NCBI RefSeq assembly: GCF_052857255.1
Contig: NC_135505.1
Location: forward strand, 46,578,520-46,642,519
DNA length: 64,000 bases
Direction of reading: 5' to 3'
From: Amblyomma americanum
Lineage: Eukaryota; Arthropoda; Arachnida; Ixodida; Ixodidae
The translations under genes were made by a program, and so were the position numbers. Shown here one piece after another: positions 44,272 through 51,570 of the stretch; position 1 is the first letter of the stretch, and the number at the start of each line of letters is the position of its first letter. The notes under the pieces were generated by a model. It had not been told where the DNA came from. It was given only the letters and a program-made list of their open reading frames with translations, and did no database searches.

Positions 44272-47200
44272 AGAAGGAAGAATTAGGATCAAACGGACAA
44301 TGGAACCATAGGGGAAGAAAGAGACGCAAGCGCCAGGGCCAAGTTAATTCAGATATAGGTTTCATTAACATGCAAGGTGGCAGGAATAGACTGAAATGGG
44401 AGGAAATAGAAGAACAGTTAAGACAGGAGGAATTAATGGTATATGGTTTAGCGGAAACACATCTTAGAGACATGGAGCAACCACCCTGTAACCCAGACTA
44501 CGCATGGGAATATTGCAATAGAACAGAGGGCAGCAGAAAGGGAGGTGGAATTGGGGCATTCGTTCATAAAAGTATGAATTTTCAAAGGGTTAGACTGGGA
44601 TGCAGGGAACATTTATGGCTAAAAGGAACAGTGGCAGGCAAGCAAACACTCCTTGGCTTTGTATACCTGTGGACAGGGGTTAATGCCAAAGAGGAAAACA
44701 GGAAAATGTTAGAATGTATTGCAAGCGACATTGATGAGCTAGGAGGACAGGGCGAGATAATTATATTAGGCGACATGAATGCACACATAGAAGACCTGGA
44801 TGGGTACACGGATTCGACAGGAAGCATGCTGCAGGACATGTGTGACAGGCATGATTTAGTTGTATGCAACAGCACCGAGAAGTGTGAAGGGCTCATAACA
44901 TGGGAGGCGGGGAGTCTGCACTCGACGATAGATTATGCACTAATGTCACAGAGGATGTATAACAGATTAGGGGTAATGAGCATAGATGAAGATGGTTCCA
45001 AAAGTCTAGGTAGTGACCACAAGCGTATCAAGTTGAGCTTCAGAAGAAAAAGCAATGTAGGACTGAATCAAGATAAACAATCAGGGGGAAATTTTTACTC
45101 AGAAAAGCAATTGGAAGTAGCAGCCAAACAAATCGAGAAAGTAATTTTTGAGGATAGTGAAACAGAATGGACTTATACCAAATTAACTCGATTACTGGAG
45201 CTAGAGCTAGCTAAGGTGGGAGTAAAGCTAAAAGGGAAAAGATGCAAACCCAAGAGTTGGTGGGATGAGGAGGTCAAGAGGGCAATAGAAAAGCGCAAGG
45301 AAGCATCCAGGGAACACAGATATTCCAAGAAGAGGGGGGAACCAAAACCCGAAGTAGACAGAAAATGGGATACCTTCATAAAGTGTAGAAGGGACGCATC
45401 CTATTTGATTAATGAGAAAATTAGAAGAAAGGGTGCCCAATGGATGTCAAAAGTAAATAAAAAGGATAGAAAAGCAGCCCAAAAATTCTGGAAACATCTA
45501 AATGCAATGAGTAATAAAACTAGGCTAGAACAAAGGTTTATTGTTACAGATGAGGGTATTCGACTAGAAGGGGATGAAGCAATAAAACACATAGGAACAA
45601 GGATGACGGAAAAATTTTCAGCAAAGCACGTGGTACATAATTTATCGAAGGAGGATAGACCGGTTACAGCAATAGCTTCACTTGAGCAAGGAGAGTGGGA
45701 AAGGGCAGAGAAGAAGGTTCCTAGTGGCACATCAACAGGACCAGATGGTATCCCGATTATGTTGATAAAGAAGTTAGGACCAAAATCCAAGCAAACATTA
45801 ATACAGGTAGTGAACAAAATGATAGTGGATGAGAAAGTCCCCGATGAATGGCGATTAAGTAGAATGAACATGATATATAAGGGAAAGGGGGACAAAGCAG
45901 ACGTAAGTAACTATCGCCCCATAACAGTGACGTCTGTGGTTTACAGGGTGGTGATGCAAATTATAAAGGATAGACTGCAGGCTTGGGTGGAGAACGAGGG
46001 GGTGCTAGGGGAACTACAGAATGGGTTCCGGAAACAAAGGAGGTTGGAGGACAATCTATTTTCATTGACACAGTGTATAGAAATTGCGGAAAAGGAACAT
46101 AGGCCCTTATTGCTAGCATTTCTGGATATTAGGGGAGCCTATGACAACGTTACTCAGGAGCATTTGTGGGACATATTGGGCACATTGGATGTGGAAAATG
46201 GAGTAATTAATCTTTTAAAAGATATATATAGAGGTAACAGAGTGCTCATAAAATGGGAAAAAAATGTATCAGGGCCTGTAGAGATACAGCGGGGGCTTAG
46301 ACAAGGATGTCCTCTGTCCCCTTTGTTGTTCATGTTGTACCTGCAAGGTTTGGAGGCCAAGCTAGAGGGGAGCGGACTAGGTTTCAACCTATCTTTTTTC
46401 AAGCAAGGGGAATTGATTAAACAGACATTACCGGGACTAATATATGCGGACGATATAGTGATAATGGCTGACAACAAGGAAGACCTGCAGAAGTTGTTAG
46501 ACATATGCAGTACAGAGGGAGATAGATTAGGCTTCAAGTATAGTAAGGAAAAATCTGCAGTCATGACATTTAATGAAGAGGGCGGCGAGCATAGAATACA
46601 GGAGTTCGTGCTAAAGGTAGTGAATGAGTACAAGTATCTTGGGGTGTGGATAAATAACAGTGTTGAGTATCTGACAGAGCATGAAAAATATGTAATGAAT
46701 AAAGCTAGTAGGAATGCAGGTGTCATGAAAAATAGGGCACTGTGGAATTACAATAGGTATGAGGTGGTAAGAGGGATCTGGAAAGGGGTGATGGTCCCTA
46801 GCCTGACCTTCGGGAATGCGGTCCTGTGTATGAGGCCAGATGTTCAAGCAAGGCTGGAAATTAGGCAACGGGGAGTAGGGAGGTTAGCTTTGGGAGCACA
46901 TGGCAATACACCAAATCAGGGGGTACAGGGTGATATGGGATGGGCGTCTTTCGAGAGCAGAGAGGCTAGCAGTAAGATAGCATTTGAGGAACGATTGAGA
47001 AGGATGGAGGAAAAGCGGTGGGCTAGGAAAGTTTTCAGATACCTGTATATAAAGAATGTTGACACGAAATGGAGAAAGCGAACTAGAAAATTGACAAGCA
47101 AATATCTGGACAGCAGTAAGGGGGCAAATCAGCAATTATCGGTTAAGAAAAAGGTTAAAGGAACAGAGAGAGCTTTGTGGAAAACAGGGATGCTGACGAA

Positions 47201-47558
47201 ATTGGCACTAGAAACATACCGGACCTTTAAACAGGAAATTGTCAAAGAAAATATCTATGATAATTGTAGGGGAAGTTCTTTGTTGTTTGAGGCCAGGACT
47301 GGAGTTTTGCGGACTAAGACGTATAGAGTCAGGTACCAGGAGATAGACACTTTGTGCATTGCGTGCGGAGAGGAGGAGGAAACGGCTGAACACTTGATAC
47401 TTTTCTGTAAAGGGCTTCACCCTACAGTGGAAGGCAGCGGGGCTGACTTACCCAAGGCATTGGGGTTTAGGGATAGTGAAGGGAAAGTGGATTTTAAGAG
47501 GTTAGAAGTAACCAAGCGAAGGTTATCTGATTGGTGGCTAAAAGCAAGACAGGAGTAA
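44211..47558 (+). CDS. LINE J ORF2: endonuclease-reverse transcriptase, -1 frame relative to ORF1
   Basis: The open frame starts after TAG at 44,208 and runs 1,115 codons to a stop at 47,556. It has no ATG until 44,370, which lies inside the first endonuclease motif (FINMQGG). Endonuclease: LAETHL, GFVYLWTG, ILGDMNAH, LHSTIDYAL, SLGSDHKRIK. RT: NYRPITVTS, LAFLDIRGAYDNV, GLRQGCPLSPLLF and IYADDIVIM (YADD at 46,443-46,454). The C-terminus has a CCHC site, CIACGEEEETAEHLILFC. All catalytic residues are present. Start is probably by frameshift or coupling from ORF1. Confidence 0.92.
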   Translation, partial: DRLPGNSFFGGTQSSEGTSVEKEELGSNGQWNHRGRKRRKRQGQVNSDIGFINMQGGRNRLKWEEIEEQLRQEELMVYGLAETHLRDMEQPPCNPDYAWEYCNRTEGSRKGGGIGAFVHKSMNFQRVRLGCREHLWLKGTVAGKQTLLGFVYLWTGVNAKEENRKMLECIASDIDELGGQGEIIILGDMNAHIEDLDGYTDSTGSMLQDMCDRHDLVVCNSTEKCEGLITWEAGSLHSTIDYALMSQRMYNRLGVMSIDEDGSKSLGSDHKRIKLSFRRKSNVGLNQDKQSGGNFYSEKQLEVAAKQIEKVIFEDSETEWTYTKLTRLLELELAKVGVKLKGKRCKPKSWWDEEVKRAIEKRKEASREHRYSKKRGEPKPEVDRKWDTFIKCRRDASYLINEKIRRKGAQWMSKVNKKDRKAAQKFWKHLNAMSNKTRLEQRFIVTDEGIRLEGDEAIKHIGTRMTEKFSAKHVVHNLSKEDRPVTAIASLEQGEWERAEKKVPSGTSTGPDGIPIMLIKKLGPKSKQTLIQVVNKMIVDEKVPDEWRLSRMNMIYKGKGDKADVSNYRPITVTSVVYRVVMQIIKDRLQAWVENEGVLGELQNGFRKQRRLEDNLFSLTQCIEIAEKEHRPLLLAFLDIRGAYDNVTQEHLWDILGTLDVENGVINLLKDIYRGNRVLIKWEKNVSGPVEIQRGLRQGCPLSPLLFMLYLQGLEAKLEGSGLGFNLSFFKQGELIKQTLPGLIYADDIVIMADNKEDLQKLLDICSTEGDRLGFKYSKEKSAVMTFNEEGGEHRIQEFVLKVVNEYKYLGVWINNSVEYLTEHEKYVMNKASRNAGVMKNRALWNYNRYEVVRGIWKGVMVPSLTFGNAVLCMRPDVQARLEIRQRGVGRLALGAHGNTPNQGVQGDMGWASFESREASSKIAFEERLRRMEEKRWARKVFRYLYIKNVDTKWRKRTRKLTSKYLDSSKGANQQLSVKKKVKGTERALWKTGMLTKLALETYRTFKQEIVKENIYDNCRGSSLLFEARTGVLRTKTYRVRYQEIDTLCIACGEEEETAEHLILFCKGLHPTVEGSGADLPKALGFRDSEGKVDFKRLEVTKRRLSDWWLKARQE
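44232..44238 (+). promoter_or_regulatory. candidate -1 ribosomal frameshift heptamer
   Basis: T TTT TTG in the ORF1 reading frame fits the X XXY YYZ slippery rule. It is followed by GGGGGACCC and the ORF1 stop at 44,269. A -1 shift here enters ORF2 directly. No downstream pseudoknot was proven. Confidence 0.55.
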
Positions 47559-47578
47559 AATTTCACAAGACATGGCTA

Positions 47579-47638
47579 GGTGGCTTGAGCCACCGCCCGA
47601 TGTAAAGGGTTCAGCCGTATCCATCCATCCATCCATCC
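47579..47638 (+). repeat. LINE J 3' hairpin and (ATCC)n tail
   Basis: GGTGGC (47,579-47,584) pairs with GCCACC (47,589-47,594) around a TTGA loop. The end is five ATCC units (47,618-47,638). Such 3' structures are typical RT recognition sites in LINEs. Confidence 0.75.
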
Positions 47639-47765
47639 ACGTCACGGAGGAAAAGCTGGGCCCCAACTGGCGCGGTCGCGCGCGGCCGCAGCCACCACCT
47701 GACTCCCGCTCCTTCCGCTAGGGGCGCTGCGCTATGATTGACGTCACGGCATATGTATAAAAGAG
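47639..47765 (+). promoter_or_regulatory. CRE repeat continuation with TATA box
   Basis: A further 102-base unit of the GC-rich repeat, then TGACGTCA at 47,739-47,746 and TATAAAA at 47,756-47,762. This arrangement looks like the promoter edge of whatever element the repeat belongs to, cut apart by LINE J. Confidence 0.6.
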
Positions 47766-47789
47766 CTGCGCTCCTTCGCCGGGACAGTC

Positions 47790-47935
47790 TTCTACCCCTG
47801 TCACACGGGCATTTCGAGGGCCCTCGAACCGATAGTCTATCGACTCAAAGGCAATCGAGCGCTGCTACACGGCAGTTTCAATGGCGATCGAGTCAATAGT
47901 CTATCGAGTCAACGGAGCAGCATGGAACTCCATTT
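47790..47935. repeat. short repeat with ATCGAGTC motifs
   Basis: AGTCTATCGACTCAA (about 47,842) and AGTCTATCGAGTCAA (about 47,900) recur with GGCGATCGAGTC. It begins after CTGTCACACGGGCATTTC. Probably a small non-autonomous repeat; family unknown. Confidence 0.45.
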
Positions 47936-47984
47936 AGATATGCAGCGCATTCTTGGCTTAACCAAGCTAAGCCTGGCCATTTTT

Positions 47985-48900
47985 TTAAAATGAAATTCTT
48001 GGGAAATGGATTGACCGCACCTTTGGAAGTCGAAAATGCCTTTTGCAATTGCGCTCTTTGGCCACAGTTGCCGTTGCGCCATAAAAATTCCTAATCACCA
48101 TATTATAATGAAGTATTGTCTTTTTTTTTGCAGGTTTAGGAGAGGCAGTGTTAATGTTCAAAATAAGCAAAGAGCAATCGCATATTTCAGGTAAATAGAT
48201 GATGGCGGAAGCAAAGTAGGCTCGATTGGTTAGGATCAAATCTACAGTGTTGGCTGTTTTGACAGAAATACTGGTAGCCTTATTGACTAGCTGGGTAAGT
48301 GAAAAAACGGAGCATAAATCAAGGAAATCACTGCCATCTGATAAACATTGTGATAGGGTGGGAGGCTGAGTATCCCAAGGAATATTTGGAAATTTGAAAC
48401 CATCCAGTTATTACAAGGAAGCCGAAGGAAGTCTGCTGCTTATTGTGATTGGTGCTTATGAAGGTCCTCAATAGACGAGCGTAGACAAGATAAAAGGCGA
48501 TAGCATACGCCAAATATTATTTCCTGGTGGTCGAAAGTAACCGATGCCCAGTCAGTTTCCAAGCCGCTGTTAGTGTAGATGAATGACGATAGTCTGCCTT
48601 TGGAAATAGCTAGGAGAACACCGCGACCCCGCTGATAAGTTTGTTCATTGCGATATATTGCTAAGAGGTGTGCGTTGTGAAAGATTTCGTTATCTTCAAT
48701 TTGAGATGATTGCCAAGATTCAGTAAATGCGATGATGTTCGCAAAACAGTTGTCTGTCGCCGATGAAAGAGATCTTTTCTTATTCAAGATACTTGTGATG
48801 TTAGTATAAAGAATTTTAACATCAGATGGTGATGAATCACCACTGCCCCTCTCGCGACCCTAGTACGCAACTTGCGGCGAGGCGTCAGATTCATAGGGCG
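47985..48900 (-). mobile_element. LINE K endonuclease fragment
   Basis: Minus strand: ILYTNITSILNKKRSL (48,820), IIAFTESWQSSQIEDNEI (48,725; ETW changed to ESW), GRGVLLAISKGRLSSF (48,625), IIFGVCYRLL (48,525; YRPP lost), FNFPNIPW-like (48,400) and VDLILTNRAYFAS (48,235). The motifs are in order but in shifting frames. RT is absent. Confidence 0.7.
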
Positions 48901-49144
48901 CTTGTTGGTGTCGCAGCTCGATTTCATGGATTGTGCCGATTTCATAGATTGTACATGAAACATTTACCGCGTATGAATATAATATTCTAAGAGCCAGACG
49001 ACTTTAAGGCTCAGACGGGATGAGCAGAACTTTTCGCTTTAATACGCAGAGAACTAGGCTGTTTTCTGGTGGAACCGAACTCGTTGGAACCAAATAACGC
49101 AAGCGGAAGAAGACCGGGTATGCACGCGAGTGCCCAACCGGGCA

Positions 49145-49390
49145 ATCGGTGGTGGTGTAAAACATTTATTCAAGGCTTTTTACAGGAGAGAGTGGGCACT
49201 GGGCTTAAGGACCAGCCCCTTGCAAATTTTAGGAGAGGTACCTGGCCCAGGACCCCCGTGGCTTCCGCGGCCGCTCGGGCCCTAGCGACGAGGCCTCTTT
49301 CGCTCTCTAACGTAGAGCAGCCGAGCAGGGCAGCCTCCCAGCTCTCTTGGGTAGTCGCCTCTGAACCGTCAAGATGAGCCTGGCACTACA
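49145..49390 (-). mobile_element. I-clade-like LINE 3' tail
   Basis: Minus strand: GSEATTQESWEAALLGCSTL, ERGLVARARAAAEATGV, the usual C-terminal end of I-type ORF2 in this genome. Its 3' end (GGTGGTGTAAAACATTTATT on plus) matches that of LINE C at about 12,922. Only the last 250 bases are present. Confidence 0.7.
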
Positions 49391-50150
49391 CATCTCTCGG
49401 TAGCTAATGTCAATCGGCTTTCGCTGAATAATGCGCTAAGCCGTTAATCTTCGATATAACATTTATTCGGTGCCCATTTCAAGCTTTCATTAATAACTTG
49501 TTTCAAGGTAATTAGCTGGCGCCGCCCTACTGTAGGACTGCTACAGAGCGTTTCTTATGGCCAGTAATAACGCTTACGCACCCGCACACACAGCTTGCTA
49601 GAAATGTCTCGAAGCAATTGGCGGCGTATGTTTACTGCGCGCACCAACCGATGACGACGGAAAGTTCAACGAGACGCCAGGTAAGGGATGCTTCAGAAAG
49701 GTGGACACCTGATCGTGGAAACGAGCTACGCGTGGTCGGCGGGAGGACCGCGTGAAAGGAGGCGGAAGGTGCCCTATATTCCGCTCTCTCTATACAGCTC
49801 CATATCGGGTTGTTAATGTTGCGAATGTATTCTTTGCAGCGAAGCAGCCGTTGGCGCTGACAGCCTCAAACACGCAGCTGTTTGTATATTTGGACACTAT
49901 TGAGAAAACGCATTGTTTATGGTCCAGCCTAATGTTTAGGTTGAGGAAAACAAGCGAACTGCCCAACGCCGCCACTGCTCTTATGATCATGGCTCCTCCA
50001 AGCCCGACAGGTGGTTCTCCATTGAATTGGTAAAAGTTATGCCGCAAAGTCTTCCACTGACTGTCTTGCCACAGTGCTCCCTGCGGAGCGCATACGAGAC
50101 GCTAGGTAAGGAGTATAATCACTGGAAACTAACGAAAGGGTGCTAGTGCT
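49391..50150. other. no recognisable gene
   Basis: Unassigned sequence before LINE M, with short frames only. Confidence 0.4.
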
Positions 50151-50353
50151 TGGAGCAATCCAGGCAGCCGCGAGACTGGGCAGCGGTTAACCCCCCGTTC
50201 CTTCTGTGCAGAGCTTCGACGGCGATCAAGTGTTTTTGCGGCTGGACCATCGTCACCTCATCCCTGCCACATCACTGTGCTGTTGCGGCGGTACACACGT
50301 GTCGGCGCAAGATGTTCCTGCGGAAACTCCCCCTTGACGCGTCTGGCCTGGTC

Positions 50354-50377
50354 TGACGTCACCGCTCAGCTATAAAA
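50354..50377 (+). promoter_or_regulatory. CRE-like octamer and TATA box, monomer 1
   Basis: TGACGTCA 50,354-50,361 and TATAAAA 50,371-50,377. An RNA starting some 30 bases downstream would begin close to the next monomer. Confidence 0.75.
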
Positions 50378-50610
50378 GACTGCGTTGGTCGACGGGGGTC
50401 GTCATTTTGGAGCAATCCAGGCAGCCGCGAGACTGGGCAGCGGTTAACCCCCCGTTCCTTCTGTGCAGAGCTTCGACGGCGATCAAGTGTTTTTGCGGCT
50501 GGACCATCGTCACCTCATCCCTGCCACATCACTGTGCTGTTGCGGCGGTACACACGTGTCGGCGCAAGATGTTCCTGCGGAAACTCCCCCTTGACGCGTC
50601 TGGCCTGGTC

Positions 50611-50634
50611 TGACGTCACCGCTCAGCTATAAAA
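50611..50634 (+). promoter_or_regulatory. CRE-like octamer and TATA box, monomer 2
   Basis: TGACGTCA 50,611-50,618 and TATAAAA 50,628-50,634, the same as monomer 1. Transcription from here would start at about 50,660, just at the partial third monomer, and include ORF1 and ORF2. Confidence 0.75.
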
Positions 50635-50804
50635 GACTGCGTTGGTCGACGGGGGTCGTCATTTTGGAGCAATCCAGGCAGCCGCGAGACTGGGCAGCGG
50701 TTAACCCCCCGTTCCTTCTGTGCAGGTACGTGCTGGAAGACTTTTCCTGTTAGGTTAAAGAGCGTATCTCTGGCTGCTGGATTGCTCCACTTTTGGCGAG
50801 AATC

Positions 50805-51566
50805 ATGTCTGATAAAGCGCCGTCAACGATCAAGGAACTAGCAAAGGCCCTGAATGAGTTATCCGCTCTTTTTGATGCCAAGCATGTAGAACTGAAAGAT
50901 ACGGTGAAAACGGTGATTGAAACAGAGTTACAATCGCTGAAAGAATCTATGAGCTTGATCAATGAAAAGTTCGAGGGTTTCAGATCGGAAATGGTGGAGA
51001 TGAGGAAAGAACTTGCTGTCACTAAAGCAGAAAATGAGGCAATAAGGAGTACTAACGCCCATTTGACATCAGAATTAAAGAAAGTCAGGAGAGAGTTGAC
51101 TGATATGCAACAATACAGTCGCCGAAATAACCTGGAGATAAAGGGTGTTCCTGTGGTTGCGGACGAGAACCTCATCTCCACCATGAAAACGATTTCTGGA
51201 TGCCTGAACACTGAAGTGGTCGAGTCTGACATTGAAGTTATTCATCGTGTACCTACAAAGAAAAAAGATGAACAGAACATAATTGTCAAATTTTTTTCCC
51301 GTTCAGTGCGGGATAAAATTCTGAAAGTTGCAAAGAAGCAAAGGCTTAATGTTTCTCAGTTGGGTTTTGAAGGCAATACGCCCGTTTTTGTGAATGAGCA
51401 CTTATGTCCTGCTAATAAAGTATTGCTGGGAATGGCGGTGAAAGCAAAGAAAGAGAAAAAATGGAAGTTCACGTGGGTGTCAGACGGAAAAATTTTGATG
51501 CGCAAAGTTGAAAACTCACATGTTCTTCACGTGACAAGTGCAGAAGACTTGCGACAAGTTCTCTAA
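50805..51566 (+). CDS. LINE M ORF1: coiled-coil RNA-binding protein
   Basis: 253 residues from ATG 50,805 (the open frame extends a few codons upstream without ATG). Residues about 20-105: coiled coil (LNELSALFDAKHVELKD, LTSELKKVRRELTDMQQ). YSRRNNLEIKGVP then begins the RRM-like core of LINE ORF1, with VIHRVPTKK and IIVKFFSRSVRDKIL. The C-terminal domain contains KEKKWKFTWVSDGKILMRK, resembling FP/L1-type C-terminal domains. It probably binds element RNA as a trimer-like particle, by analogy with L1. Confidence 0.88.
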   Translation: MSDKAPSTIKELAKALNELSALFDAKHVELKDTVKTVIETELQSLKESMSLINEKFEGFRSEMVEMRKELAVTKAENEAIRSTNAHLTSELKKVRRELTDMQQYSRRNNLEIKGVPVVADENLISTMKTISGCLNTEVVESDIEVIHRVPTKKKDEQNIIVKFFSRSVRDKILKVAKKQRLNVSQLGFEGNTPVFVNEHLCPANKVLLGMAVKAKKEKKWKFTWVSDGKILMRKVENSHVLHVTSAEDLRQVL

Positions 51567-51570
51567 CACA

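Larger units (their letters stand above)
42465..47638 (+). mobile_element. LINE J, full-length intact non-LTR retrotransposon
   Basis: ACGTCA at 42,459-42,464 and 47,639-47,644 is an exact 6-bp target duplication, so both ends are fixed (5,174 bases). Order: unique 5' leader, 49-bp tandem array, ORF1, overlapping ORF2, a 60-base 3' untranslated region with a hairpin, and an (ATCC)n tail. No inactivating change is seen in either frame, so it is recent and perhaps competent. PHD-like and SGNH motifs in ORF1 suggest a CR1/RTE-neighbouring clade; the clade is not settled. Confidence 0.92.
50151..50725 (+). repeat. 257-bp promoter monomers of LINE M
   Basis: Units start TGGAGCAATCCAGGCAGCCG at 50,151, 50,408 and 50,665; the first two appear identical over their length. 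The third stops at 50,725, after TTCTGTGCAG, where the ORF1 leader begins. Each full unit ends in a TATA-containing stretch. Confidence 0.95.

Noticed and set aside
50793..50795. ORF1 of LINE M starting at 50,793
   Set aside because: That codon is TTG. The first ATG in frame is at 50,805.
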